From: Escarpia spicata | Lineage: Eukaryota; Annelida; Polychaeta; Sabellida; Siboglinidae | Direction: 5' to 3' | Assembly: GCA_963995525.1 (NCBI GenBank) | Contig: OZ023206.1 | Location: forward strand, 24,492,662 to 24,556,661 | DNA length: 64,000 bases | The notes under the pieces: model-generated | Seen by the model: only the letters and a program-made list of their open reading frames with translations | Database searches by the model: none | What the model was told of the DNA's origin: nothing | In this document: one piece after another, positions 35,016-48,800 of the stretch | Layout: each line of letters opens with the position of its first letter | How positions within the stretch are numbered: the first letter of the stretch is position 1 | Program-made: the position numbers and the translations under genes

Positions 35016-35947
35016 TTAAATAAAATCACCAGGATATTCTACAACATGACGTAAGCATCATTGAACAATGGAGCGACAAGTGGTTATTAAAATTCCATCC
35101 CGATAAATGTCTACGCATGGAAATTGGAAAAAAATCTTATAGGAGAAAATGTATTCTTCATGGCAACAACTATTGTTAAACATGCTCTTGTCACCACCGA
35201 TAAACAACAAGATTTAGGAGTAATTATTGATTCAAAACTTTCATTTGACGATCACATCAACCAAGTGGTTAATAAAACAACCAGAATGACAAAAATAATC
35301 ATTAAAAACTTGTCTATTCTTAGATACACACACTTTCTTGCCACTACATAAGACTATGGTTAGGTCCCATCTAGATTATGCAATAGCAGTATGGTATCCA
35401 TATAAGATGAAACATAAAATAGCCATAGACAATGTCCAGAGAAGAGTCACAAAAAAACTACCTGGTTCGTGAGGGACTTATCATATATTGAAAGACTTAA
35501 ATTACCCACATTATACCGTAGATTAAGAGGAAACATGAAGTATATACAATAATGCATAACCTATATGATAAATAATCCGCACCAAACCTCCTTAAATGGG
35601 AGGATATGACATTACGATCCGGTAACAGAGGACACTCCCTCAAACTATTCAAGCAAAGAGCAAAACTAAACATCAGAAAAAATGCATTCCCGCTTAGAAT
35701 AGCTGAACCGTAGAATAGTTGACCTGATTCGGTAACATAAGCTGGTTGTAGATCAATAAATTCATATAAAAACCGCCTTGACAAATTCTGGTCAACCCAG
35801 GACATACTATACAACTATGAAGCCTCATTAAAATTTAAATACTGGAACCGGAAACAACAAACTTTTAATAGTTGAAGAAAAAGATCAGATCATTGAGGAG
35901 CCGAGAGGATACTGCGATCAGAACAGTACTAAGGTAAGGTAAGGTAA
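35016..35947 (+). pseudogene. CR1/L2-like reverse transcriptase, 3' part
   Basis: DHQDILQHDVSIIEQWSDKW then LLKFHPDKC, DLGVIIDSKLSFDDHINQVV, MVRSHLDYAIAVWYP, VQRRVTKKL and FKQRAKLNIRKNAFPLRIAE. These are the thumb and C-terminal blocks that follow FADD in CR1-like elements. Several frameshifts. The tail GGTAAGGTAAGGTAA near 35935 is a short-repeat 3' end as in CR1/L2. It continues the fragment at 29235-29850. Confidence 0.8.
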
Positions 35948-36249
35948 TTATGCCATATTATAACAACGAAGAAACCGGATCTTCAAGCCTTTCAAGGATT
36001 AAGTCGATGCTTTGTTCTTTCCAGCTGTAAGTTCCCGGGCAGATGTCCTTTCTATAAGTGCATCGGGGTGAAACCAAGATGCATCAAACGCAAATGCCGA
36101 TGTCGAGTGATGAAAAGGAGAGCAAAATTCGAGGACAGTAAACTCGTTAGAATTTACATGATGGCACAAAGATGGCACAATAAGAAACCACCTAGATTTG
36201 GTTAGAAATAATGGAGATAACAAACACAGGTATGCAAATACGGGAATCT

Positions 36250-36355
36250 ATAACCGATGTGTGCGCGCGTGCTTCCGTGCGTGGATGGGTGGGTGGGTGT
36301 GTGCGTTTGCGTTCGTGCATGCGTGCGTGTGTGTATCTTTGTGTGTGTATGTGTG
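36250..36355. repeat. GT-rich degenerate microsatellite
   Basis: GTGCGTGC/GTGGGTGG alternating sequence; not coding. 35950-37500 otherwise shows no gene. Confidence 0.75.
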
Positions 36356-37555
36356 TATTACGCAAATAATACCCGTTTGCTGCTAATTCCGCTTTACATA
36401 AAGAAAAATCGTGTTAATTAAACAACTTCACGAATATTTCCATACGAAGAAAATGGCTCGAAGACATTCTAATTATCAAGTTGAATTGTTGGTTCAATTA
36501 TCTAGAGTAAAAAACCGACGAAACTTCCAACAGCGAATATACGTCAGCGTCATTAACCGCGTTATGCATAGTACTGCACTGACAATGATATCTGATAAGT
36601 AGGGCTATGCAAAGTTGATTTTTATTTGTGTATCTAAATTATATGAATCTGACATTGATCACTATTTTGTTGCGTCGGTTTCAGTTTCTGTCAGTCTCAG
36701 AATTAGCGCTGTTGCTCTGAAATTCATATATTTGGTGGAGTGTCATACTTTACAATATTTTGTTTGTTGGTTACATATGTTCTTGGTTATGACTACTGTC
36801 GTTACTTATGCTAATATTTTCATTTAGGTTTTGCAACGATGGATGTCTTCTTCGGCGACGAATTTTGCATTCAGATTATACAGTCCACACTTGATCGACG
36901 ACATTGTCTTAATCAAATCAATGACATTCAGCATGACTTTGGTGAAATAGATAAGATTCTGTCGTTTCATCTGTTTTAAAAACAGTGATGGTTTATTCGG
37001 TTGGCAGAATCCCGAAATGGTCATTTAATGTTATTTACCAAACGATAGCGTTTTTGAATAATTTTCCTGCACGCGGCATGATACTATTGTTAGTTTATTA
37101 AACGGGTTCGTCAAAAGTATGTGGTCAACGATTTCAGTTGAATTAAATATGTATCTTACTTTTATGTCTCAATTTGCATCATACGGACACTGTTTGTCTT
37201 TGCTTGTTGGCGCTGTATTAGCAGTAGATAACTTCTAATCATGGTCTATGTGTGTGAATGCGTACGAGCATGCATGCAAATGTTCATGTGAGGAAGTGTA
37301 AGGGGTTATGGGGGTCGGGGCAACTGGAACTTGCGTTGTGTCATGTGGGCCAAGGTGTTCCAAGTGTATATTATTAAAGGTGATGATGTTTACAAAACAT
37401 AATGCCTTACATTTGTACATGTTCCGTCCCTCTAATCTAACGGGTTATTTGATCCAATAATAAAAAAACGTTATGGGCTGTGTTAGAAGGTTTCTTCTCG
37501 CGTATGTGCTTCCCCGCATAACAATGTACCACTGATTCGCCATGGTTACCGTGGG

Positions 37556-37569
37556 GTTGCCATGGTAAC
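37556..37569. promoter_or_regulatory. X-box (RFX site) palindrome
   Basis: GTTGCCATGGTAAC matches the RFX X-box consensus GTNRCC(N0-3)RGYAAC in both halves. A weaker relative, GTTGCTACCATGGTAA, lies at 37845-37860. No gene start is evident nearby, so this may be chance or a distal element. Confidence 0.35.
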
Positions 37570-38087
37570 CAAGGTATAAGGGATACAAGAAGAACAAGAA
37601 CTAGAATAATTGTAAATCATCCATATACAAATGCATCTTAATTTAATATAAAGTAATGCAGAGCGGGTTGGTCGATTACTCCTAATTTTATAACACTCGT
37701 TGTCATACGATCCACCCCATTTTAGTAAACTATTTTATTGCTCCTTATAGCAACATGTCTCATATTGTCACAATCGCACGTATTTTCTTTAAGTCATCTG
37801 TGATTATACTGTGTGTGTACATGTTAAAGTTCTAGTAATACCATGTTGCTACCATGGTAATACTACGCTATTTTATGGCCACTATTGGCAATGATTGTTA
37901 TAGTAGTAGTAGTACTAGTAATAGTAGTACCTGGATATGACTGAAGTAAATTCAACAAGTATTGCTGTAACTAGCGCATTACAATAAATACCAATTATCT
38001 AGCAATATAATGTACGCGGCACGTACAGTGAATCGCAAGAGAAAAGATACATTGACATTCTGGGAACATTCGACAGTTGCGAGTAAT

Positions 38088-38645
38088 AATGCCTGGAATT
38101 TAGTAAAACAACTTTCGGGAAAGAAATAAAAAATATCTTCATTCAAGGCGAAGATCGTTTAGATGCTTGGAAAAGTCACTTTGAACGACTGCTGTCTGCG
38201 GATATTCCGCGCACATCGGACTATTCATTTGAACCTCTCTTTGAGACCAACCTTAACGTTGATTCTGACACATTCTCATTAGTAGAAGTTAACATTGCCA
38301 ACAAAGCAATGAAACTTGGTCAAAAACAGGCCTTGACGGCATACCTACTGACGTGTGCAGACTTGTCAAGATAAGGAAACATCTAATGAAATCTGCAATG
38401 AAAGAAACGTTGGGAAAATACCACCGGAATGGGGGATGTCGAGCATAATACCAATGCCGAAGAAAGGAGACTAACACAAAGTGTTGCAAAGCTCTACAAT
38501 CGACTTCTACTTAACAGACCACTTCCTGAAATAGAAAAGATGTTGCGCCCAAATCAGAATGGGGTCAAACCTCTACGGTCTACAGCATCGCAGATTCTTG
38601 CAATCAAACATATCATCGAGGAAATTAGAAACCACCAAAAAAACT
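38088..38645 (+). pseudogene. Endonuclease-reverse transcriptase fragment
   Basis: NNAWNLVKQLSGKK, IFIQGEDRLDAWKSHFERLL, ANKAMKLGQKQAL, then stops, AKLYNRLLLNRPLPEIEKML, RPNQNGVKPLRSTASQILAI and IIEEIRNHQKNC. The order (linker, then fingers of the polymerase) matches a non-LTR type common in cnidarians and molluscs. Ends abruptly at 38645 where a MITE-like repeat (GGAAGGTTCGG) starts, before the catalytic motifs. Confidence 0.75.
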
Positions 38646-39085
38646 GTAGCGGAAGGTTCGGCAGTATGAGCCACCAGATATTATGGGCCACTTCCATAAT
38701 TCATAAATGATATATCAAATGTTGTTATCTAGCGATTACTTACTGATTTAAGGAAGGTTGCGGAGTACGCCAGCAAAATTTGGAATGGTAAGGCGACAAA
38801 ATTTAGAAATATTTACGTGAATAACAGTTAACAATATTTCGTACGATTTCCGCATGTTGAATGAATGCATATAGATCATACATGTGTAATCTACATCAAC
38901 ATGAATGACGTTTTTGATGAGTTTATTGTCGTCTCAGTCTGTGTCATGGGCAATAATCTAACCACATACACTAAATTCCCCGGCTGTAGGAAAAAGGAAC
39001 TGGATTACCTTCTGGGCAATATGAGCCATATGCAGTTCATTTAATATGAGCGTGTGCTCATATTACTATTCCTTTTTACGACCAA
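38646..39085. mobile_element. MITE-like repeat with GGTTCGG.A.TATGAGCCAC end
   Basis: GGAAGGTTCGGCAGTATGAGCCAC at the left and ATATGAGC...GCTCATATT near 39040-39065 at the right. A second copy starts at 40098 with GGAAGGTTCGGTAATGTGAGC. It truncates the polymerase fragment to its left. Confidence 0.45.
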
Positions 39086-40097
39086 CTTCAATTTACTGAT
39101 GATTATGTCTTACGGAGGTTACAAAGATGGTATTTATAGTTAAGCGGCAAGCCTGGACTTGAAGCAGTCCATGGACTCGGCCGTCACTATCTACAACACA
39201 TTGGGGATCGTTTCAAAAACGTGTTCTTGACTTGAGAAAATGTTACCGTAGACAGACTGACAGTGACAGTTTACATAACTTGTAGGCCCCCTACTGTGGA
39301 CACAGTGGTCTAAACATAAGTTATAACGCTATTTTTTATATTATCCAAACATGAAACCGGCATGTATTTTACAATGTTATTGGAAATAATATACGTGAAA
39401 TATATGAACATTATAACATTGATTATATTACCTAATTTGTAAGTAACGTAACATTTAGACGATATTCAATAGTTAACTCACACGGTTTAGGGCCTACTGT
39501 CTAAACTAAACGTTGGCCTTAGTGTTCATCTGTTATTTACCTCTATGAACAGTAAAAAACGTTATCAAGTCCGGGGCAAAATATGACTTTGCTACACTGA
39601 AAACATCCCGTCCCAATAATGTTGCTTTAAAATGCTGTAGCGTGATAACATTGCTATGACAACCTTACATTTTCTTGTAAAATGCCGTAGTATATAATAA
39701 TAACAACATCGATATCAAAATGTTCCCCAAAGAGTAGTGCGTTTTCAGGTAACGTTGGCAAAAATGTTCACTTGTTATCTTCCTTCCCCGTCTCTCTCTT
39801 TGTTATATATATATTATGTGAAAATTATTATTGCACTTGCAAATGGATAGACATGACGAAATGGATAACTGGTGCTTCGACGCCTGGATGCTTTCCTTTT
39901 CTCTCATCAACTGCAACTTGATGGCATACTCCAAGACAACGATGAATAGACATGACGCGAGAGTGTCTGTATAGCTCATATGTATGGATAATCTCTATAG
40001 CATTGACTATTTGCTCAGTGGTACCATATGTATGAAGAACAGTTTGTTTGTGTCAGCTGAGTCAAAGTCAACTTTCTTAAATTCAATGAAAACATTT
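39086..40097. other. No gene seen
   Basis: AT-rich sequence without recognisable coding or repeat structure. Confidence 0.4.
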
Positions 40098-40350
40098 AGG
40101 GGAAGGTTCGGTAATGTGAGCCACATTTTTCACATTTATATTCTGGACTCGTACGACTAGATATTTGCTGTGTGTAAAGTTGACATAAAAGTTATCGTGG
40201 TAGACTATTGCTGTGTGCATTATTGCACGTGTAGATTGTTCACTTTTTAAATCAGGACGAGGAGAACATTTTCCCCAAATGGCTCATATTAAATCAAGCG
40301 TTGGAAATATGAGCATGACCCATGGATAATATGGGCATACGTGATAATAT
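40098..40350. mobile_element. Second copy of the TATGAGCCAC repeat
   Basis: Begins like 38646 (GGAAGGTTCGGTAATGTGAG) and contains ATGGCTCATATT and ATATGAGCATG in inverted order near 40280-40310. Ends poorly defined. Confidence 0.4.
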
Positions 40351-40412
40351 TACCGAAGATGGACCCAGAAACACCAGGGTCGTAGCCTCAACCAATGCAA
40401 GAGTCATGCACG

Positions 40413-40449
<37 letters not shown>
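40413..40449. repeat. (CA)n microsatellite
   Basis: Short pure CA run. Confidence 0.95.
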
Positions 40450-40451
<2 letters not shown>

Positions 40452-40679
40452 CAACCGAACTTATGAACAACCTTAACATATTTATTTAAAATTTCAGTTA
40501 CCTCATACAAACATAAACACGAATGGTTAAGATAACTGTGTCATACATAAACTTAATGGCAATTAAAAGGTGAAAACCTTCACTGTTCATTGACAATACT
40601 AATACAGAAGACGTGCTGTCTTGACACCTGACAGTAGTAATATAGGTTAATCAGCGTAGAGGTTTGATTGCCCCGGTGC

Positions 40680-41030
40680 AAATCCCATGTTAAACGATAG
40701 GGATTTTGCTTCGGGGTGCTCCAGGGTTAAAAGATAGGAAGTGAAAAAGTAGTTCCGGTCCCATGTTAAAATATAGGGATTTTCCTTCGGGGCGCTCCCA
40801 GGTTAAAGGATAGGCCATTTTATCCCCATGTTAAAAGATAGGGTTTCCACCGGGGCGCGCCCGGGTTAAAGGATAGGCAATTTTTTCCCATGTTAAAGGA
40901 TAGGGATTTCCACCGTGGCGCGCCTGGGTTAACAGCTAGGCCATTTTTACCCCATGTTAAAGGATAGGAGCTATTATCGTAAAGGTATACGACGAAATTT
41001 TGAATTTTCCCATGTTAAAGCATAGGAGCT
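40680..41030. repeat. GTTAAAGGATAGG interspersed-motif minisatellite
   Basis: Ten copies of GTTAAAGGATAGG or close variants begin at 40689, 40726, 40764, 40802, 40830, 40865, 40892, 40928, 40955 and 41013. Two kinds alternate: one preceded by CCCAT and one preceded by a GCGC...GGG block, giving a composite unit of about 63 bp (27+36) with larger spacing at the left. Not CRISPR-like: spacers are related, not unique. Confidence 0.85.
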
Positions 41031-41088
41031 ATTATCGTAAACGTGTACGACTTAAAAAAAAAGCAGTGACATCATTAAACTATAAACT

Positions 41089-41336
41089 GCGCAGTAATTT
41101 TATACGCGAGGTGAGTTGGTCAAACAGGTAGTGCTTTCGTTAGCCATCGTTTTGAACTTGCGCGCTTGAATATAATTCCATCATGTGACGTCATTGAGTG
41201 ACGTCATGGTACGCGCAGTAATTCTATACGCGAGGTGAGTTGGTCAAGCAGGTAGTGCGTCGGTTAGAACTTGTTTTGAACTTGCGCGTATGCAATGTAA
41301 TCCCACCATTTGAAGTTATACAGTAACGTCATTAAA
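41089..41336. repeat. 124 bp tandem duplication with CRE palindromes
   Basis: GCGCAGTAATT(T/C)TATACGCGAGG...TTTTGAACTTGCGCG occurs at 41089 and 41213. TGACGTCA palindromes (CREB/ATF-type sites) occur at 41186-41193 and 41199-41206, at the end of the first unit; the second unit has only TAACGTCA. Confidence 0.85.
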
Positions 41337-41376
41337 ATCATCCTAATTTACATGTAATTTGACGAGGCAACACCAT

Positions 41377-41423
41377 AGATACATACATAGAGACAGACAT
41401 AGATACATACAAACATACATACA

Positions 41424-41457
<34 letters not shown>

Positions 41458-44400
41458 CATACATATATTCATACATAGAGACATACATAGAGATATACAT
41501 AGATACATACGTAGAGACAGACATAGATACATACATAGCGACACACATAGAGATATACATAGATACATACATAGAGACAGACATAGATACATACATAGAG
41601 ACAGACATAGATACAGACGTAGAGATATACATAATTCGTGATGACCTGTAAATACGTGTGTGTACAGACAGACATAGATACAATCATAGAGACAGACATA
41701 GATACATGCATAGACACATACATAGAGACCGACATAGATATACACATATATACATACATAGATACATACTTAGATAGATACATAGAGACATACATAGATA
41801 TAAACATAGATACATATATAGATACATACATATGTAGATACAAACATAGAGACATGCGTAGATGCACACATAGATACATACATTGAGACATACATAGAGA
41901 CAGATATAGAGACAGACATATATACATACATAGAGACAGACATAGACGCATACTTAGATGCATAAATATATACATACATAGGTACATACATAGAGGCATA
42001 CATAGAGATATACATAGATATATGCATAGTGACAGACAGAGATATATATATATATAGAAACATATATAGAGACAGACATAGATACATACACAGTGCCAAC
42101 ATAGATATATATATAGATTTAAACATAGATGCATACATAGAGACATACGTAGATACATACATAGTGCAGACATAGAGATATACATAGATGCAGACATAGA
42201 TATATACATAGATACATACATAGTTACAGACATAGTGATATACATAGATACATACATAGAGACATACATAGATACATACATAGATACATACATAGTTACA
42301 GACATAGAGATATACATAATTGATGATTAACTGTAAATGCGTGTGTGTACAGACAGACATAGATACATACATAGAGACACATAGATACATACATAGAGAC
42401 ATACATACATACATAGAGACAGACATAAATACAGACATACATAGAGGTATACATAGGGACAGACATAGATGCAGACACAGGGACATACATAGATACATAC
42501 ATAGACACATACATAGAGACATACATATATACATACATAGATACATACATAGTGATAAACATAGAGACAGACGTAGAGATATATATAGATACATACATGG
42601 AGACAGACATAGATACATACATAGATACATACATAGATACATACATAGATAGATACATACATAGATACGTACACAGATACGTACATAGAGACAGACATAG
42701 ATACGTACATAGATACGTACATAGAGACAGACATAGATACGTACATAGAGACTTACATAGATACATACATAGAGAAAGACATAGATATATACATATATAC
42801 ATAGATACATGCATAGTGAAAGACATAGAGATATACATAGATACATACATAGATACATACATAGATACATTCATAGATACATACATAGATACATACATAC
42901 AGACAGACGTCGATCCATACATAGAGACAGACATAGATACATACATAGAGACAGACATAGATACATACATAGATACATACATAGATACAGACATAGATAC
43001 AGACATAGAGACAGGCATAGATACGTCCATAGAGACAGACATAGAGACATGCATAGATACATACCTAGATACATACATAGATACATACATAGAGACAGAC
43101 ATAGATATATACATAGAGACAGACATAGGGATATACATAGATACATCCATACTGACAGACGTAGAGATATGCATAGATTCAAACATAGAGACAGACATAG
43201 ATACATACATAGAGACATACATAGATACATATATAGAGACAGACATAGCGGTATACATAGATACATAGACAGAGACAGACATAGACACAGACATAGATAT
43301 ATACATAACTGGTGATGACTAGTAAATAGGTGTGTGTACAGACATACATAAAGACATACATTGAAACATACATTGATACATACATATAATCAGACATAGA
43401 GACAGACATAGGTACATACATAGAGACAGACATGGATACATACAGAGTCATACGTAGATACATACATAGATACATACATAGATACAAACATAGATACATA
43501 CATAGACACATACATAGAGACAGACATAGATATATTCATAGATACATACATAGATACATACATAGAGACATGCATAGACACATACATATATATATACATA
43601 CATAGATACATACATAGAGACATGCATAGATACATAACTAGATACATATATAGATACAGACATAGATACATACATAGAGACATATACATATATATATATA
43701 TATATACGTACATAGACACATACATAGAGATATACATAGATACATGCATAGTGACAGACATAGAAATATACATAGATACAGACATAGAGACAGACATAGA
43801 TACATATATAGTGACAAACATACAGACATATGTAGAGATATACATAGATACATCCATAGAGACATACATAGATATATACATATATACATACATATAGACG
43901 GTCATAGATATATTTATAGATACATGCATAGTGACAGACATAGAGATATACATAGATACAGACATAGAGACAGACATAGATACATACATAGATAAATACA
44001 TATATAGACACATAAATAGAGACATACATAGAAACATACATAGAGATATACATATGGACAGACATAGATATATACATAGAGACAGACATAGAAACATTCT
44101 TAGAAACATACCTAGATACATACATAGATACATACATAGATAAAGATATTGATACATACATAGTCACATACATCGAGACAGACATATATATATTCATAGA
44201 TACATAAATAGAGACATACATAGATACATACATAGATACATACATAGAGACAGACTTAGATACAAACATAGAGACATACATAGATACATACATACATACA
44301 TAGAGACATGCATAGATACATACATAGTGACAGAGAGATATAAATAGAAACATACATAGGGACAGACATAGATACATACACAGTGACAAACATAGAGATA

Positions 44401-46686
44401 TATATAGACACATACATAAATACATATATAGAGACATACATACATAGAGACAAACATAGTACATACATACAGACCGACATAGAGACATACATAGATACAT
44501 ACATAGATACAGATAGAGATATATATAGCGACAGACATAGATACAGACACAGAGGCAGACATAGAGACATACATAGATACATACATAGAGACAGACATAG
44601 ATGCAAACATAGATGCAAAAACTGAGACATACATAGATACGTACATAGATACATAAATATATACATACATAGAGACATGCATAGATACATACATATATGC
44701 ATACATAGATAAGTACATAGACACATACATAGAGACATACATATATACATACATAGATACATACATATAGACTGTCATAGATGTATACATAGATACATGC
44801 ATAATGACAGACATAGAGATATACATAGATACATACGTAGTGGCAAACATAGAGACAGACGTAGAGATATATATAGATACATACATGGAGATAGACATAG
44901 ATACATACATAGATACATACATAGATACATACATACATACATATATAGAAACAGACATACAGATATACATAGATACATAGATACATGCATAGTGACAGAC
45001 ATAGAGATATACATAGATACATACACAGAGACAGACATAGATCTATACATAACTGGTGATGACCAATAAATACGTGTGTGTACAGACATACATAGATACA
45101 TACATAGCGAAATACATAGATACATACATAGATACGTACATAGAGACATACATAGAGACAGACATACATACATACATAGAGACAGGCATAGATACATACA
45201 TAGAGACATACATAGATACATACAGAGACATACATAGATACATACATAGATACAGACATAGAGATATACATATGGACGGACATAGAGACAGACATAGAAA
45301 CATACCTAGATACATACATAGATACATACATAGATACAGACATAGATACATACATAGACACATACATAGAGACAGGCATAGATATATTCATATATACATA
45401 CATAGATACATACATAGAGACATATATAGATACATACATAGATACATACATAGAGACAAACATAGATACAAACATAAATACATGCACATATACATACATA
45501 AATACATGCATAGATACATACATAGACACATACATAGAGACATGCATAGATACATACCTAGATATATACATAGATACATTCATAGAGACAGACATAGATA
45601 CATACATAGACACATATATATATATATACATACATAGATACATACATAGAGACAGACATAAAGATATACATACATACATGCATAGTGACAGACAGAGAGC
45701 TATACATAGATACAGACATAGAGACATACATAGATACAAACATAAATACATACATAGAGACATACATAGTACATACATAAATACATACATAGAGACATAC
45801 ATACACAGAGACAGACATAGTACATACATAAATACATACATAGAGACATACATACATAGAGACAGACATAGTACATACATATATACATACTTAGATAGAG
45901 ATAGATATATACATAGGGACAGACATAGATAGAGACACAGAGGCAGACATAGAGACATACATAGAAACAGACATAGATGGAAACTTAGATGCAAACTCAG
46001 AGACATACATAGATACGTACATAGATACATACATAGATACATATATAGAGACATGCATAGATACGTACATATATACATACATATATACATACATAGAAAC
46101 ATATATATATATATACATACATAGAGACTGTCATAGAGGTATACATAGATACATGCATAATGACAGACATAGAGATATACATAGATACAGACATAGAGAC
46201 AGACATAGATACATACGTAGTGACAAACATAGAGACAGACGTAGAGATATATATATATATATATATACATACAAGGAGACAGACATAGATACATACATAG
46301 GGACATACATAAATACATACATAGATACATACATAGAGACATACATACATACATATATACATAGATACATACACAGAGACAGACATAGATACAGACATAG
46401 ATATATACATAACTGGTAATAACCAATAAATACGTGTGTGTACAGACATACATAGATACATACATAGCGAAATACATAGATATATACATAGATACATACA
46501 TAGATACATACATATATACATACATAGAGACATACATACATACATACATACATAGAGACAGACATAGATACATACAGAGACATACATAGATACAGATATA
46601 GAGATATACATATGGACGGACATATATACATACATACATAGAGACAGACATAGAAACATACCTAGATACATAGATAGATACATACA
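41377..46686. repeat. 5.3 kb TACATAGA-type satellite with higher-order units
   Basis: Degenerate array of 8 and 12 bp words (TACATAGA, TACATAGAGACA, GACAGACATAGA). A non-repetitive box of about 40 bp, AA(C/T)TGGTGATGACC...AAATACGTGTGTGTACAGAC, recurs at 41632, 42318, 43307, 45051 and 46411. The last two boxes share long flanks, which points to a 1360 bp duplication. Minus-strand Met-Tyr-Val-Ser frames up to 1079 codons are by-products of words lacking stop codons. Confidence 0.95.
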
Positions 46687-47190
46687 TGAAAGATGTGAAA
46701 TTATTTTTAAAAATTATATAGTTTCTTTATTTTATTTCGCCAGTACCAGTCGTATGTGTTTGCCTCCAGTATCACATACTCGTGAAAGGAAATGCTCACT
46801 CCCGAAAGAATACTGACGTGAGCAACTAATGTAAAGCAAAAATAGATTTATTACGTAATGTTGTTCGTTATATTTTTAACATTCCATTCTATGGGATTGA
46901 GAGGAGGCCGGGAGATAATTACCGCAATGTGTCGTAAGTTGCGACAGGTTTAAATTAAGCAACGGGTTTAAAATCATAATACCGTAATAGTGAATACAGT
47001 TGCGCTTGGTTTGTTGCCGCATGATTGGGTGTAAGCTAGTTGAAATAGTTACTTTTGTCTTCTTCTTTCCGATAGGTAGTATAAATGGAGGAACGATATT
47101 ATGTTAGTAAAATAGCAGTGTCAATTTGGCTGGAGAAAGTAATCACTGTAAAGATGAATTTTATTTTATTGATACATACCGTCTCATTGG
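46687..47190. other. No gene seen
   Basis: AT-rich spacer; nothing recognised. Confidence 0.4.
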
Positions 47191-47500
47191 CGCCGGAACG
47201 AAATTTATATTGAGTGGGCTGAGACGGATTTTCAGCACCACAAAATTTTCGGATAATAACATCGGAAGACAGCGAGGAGGAGCTGTAGAATATTCTTCGC
47301 TGTAACGTCCAAAATGTTTTAAGCTCATCAAAACTTTCATAATCCTTCAACAACACCCTTTTGCACCCCCCGCGAAGTTCCCCCAAAACACCTTAAACTC
47401 TCCCAAATTTCCAAGTGAATACCCCGTTGAGGCCCCCAAAAAATCTACAGACTCCAAAAACCTCCTATTGCATCCCAAAATGCACCCCTTCCCTAAATAT
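47190..47500 (-). repeat. ~60 bp tandem-unit repeat family, copy
   Basis: Starts CATTGGCGCCGGAACG and holds units GGAGGTTTTTGGAGTCTG..., GGTGTTTTGGGGGAACTTCG on the minus strand, as at 27360 and 60890. Non-coding or long dead. Confidence 0.45.
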
Positions 47501-48504
47501 TAAGGCTGAGCCTATAACTAGCACTCCCACCGAAAACACCCCCACCGGTTCCGACACCTATGCATCTACTGTCTGTTTCCTTCTCCATTTGGATATCTAT
47601 CTCGTCGTCGTGAATCATCTGTTATATATTTGATCTTTAATTTCGTTATCTCGATTATGTTTTATGAATCACAACCGGATGCCTGCCTGATCTGATGTGC
47701 CGTTGATGCCACTAGTCTTTCGGTATCCGCTTAAAGGGTTAAAACATCTTCATTAACAGGAACATAATAAGCAATAACTATGCTGATGGTAATTGTATCG
47801 CACAGTACTGGGATGCTTCTTCATCGGTATAATTCCACTGATTCGTTTATATGATGGCGATGGCGTGAGTGGCAGTTCTACGTGCAAGATGAACGTGGAG
47901 TCGATATTTCAAGCGGCAGTTCCAACGATGCACATATAGAATATATCCTTTCTTTTGTGAGGTAACACCATCTCACGTACCGTGTATCTATCAGAGGGTT
48001 TGTTTAATCAATATGCTTATGACATTCTGCATTTTGTTACGTCTTGCTTTTTTATGTTCTATAACTGAAAAAAGCGTTCTGAACGAGCGGTAAATATTCT
48101 ATTTGTTGTCAACAAAATGCATCATCGTGATGACGTGAAAAGATACACTGTGTCAATGGTGTTAATGGACCATTGCTATTACAGGTTACGATATTTATTA
48201 CGCGACACATCATTAATCCAAATTATCTTGCCTCTGACATTGTGTTCGCGTTTGACTTTTGCAGCAATAACATAACAGTCCACGAAACAGGTAATAACTG
48301 TAGATTGATATTTCTCAACATAAAATGATGTGTCTCTTATTTCGTAAACACAGTGATGACAAGGTTCTTGCTTCGGTGGGTTCCTCGTATTTTGACAACA
48401 TATACGCAGTTAACAGGATCTCGTAAACGTTATGGACGAACTTTGACGCCGTTACAGTGTAAATGTTACACAATTGATTACAGTTGGTTGTAAATACAAC
48501 ACGG

Positions 48505-48800
48505 ACAGATTTAAGTCACCAGTGAGACTAGTCACAGTATGCTTTGTTGCATGTTTTGTCGATAGTCATGAACTTCGACAGAACCAAACAGTGACATTGT
48601 TTTCATGCTTTATCGTAAGCTCCGACATAACTAACGGGCTAACTATTTAGTAAATGCAAGAGCAGAATATGGACGGTTCCCGTAGCTAGGGTCACATATA
48701 CACAACAGAAGTAATAGCGCCATTATATGTTATATGGCACTTTACAAAAATACACACCCTCTCGCTCGAACACACACACGCACGCTCGCAGACACACACA
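48505..48800 (+). repeat. Segmental duplication copy 1, block A
   Basis: Aligns with 57520-57835 through GACTAGTCACA...ATG(C)TTTTGTC, ACCAAACAGTGA(C/A)ATTGTTT, TTTATCGT(A/G)AGCTCCG and CAGAAGTAATAGCGCCAT. First of a set of blocks that recur in the same order (see 51340, 51968, 52090, 55860). Confidence 0.7.

Noticed and set aside
40689..41025. CRISPR-like array (short repeats with spacers)
   Set aside because: Eukaryotic context, imperfect repeats and spacers that are related to each other.
43448..46687. A 1079-codon minus-strand open frame of Met-Tyr-Val-Ser repeats
   Set aside because: It lies wholly within a TACATAGA-type array whose words lack stop codons on that strand; similar frames exist on both strands and in several phases.
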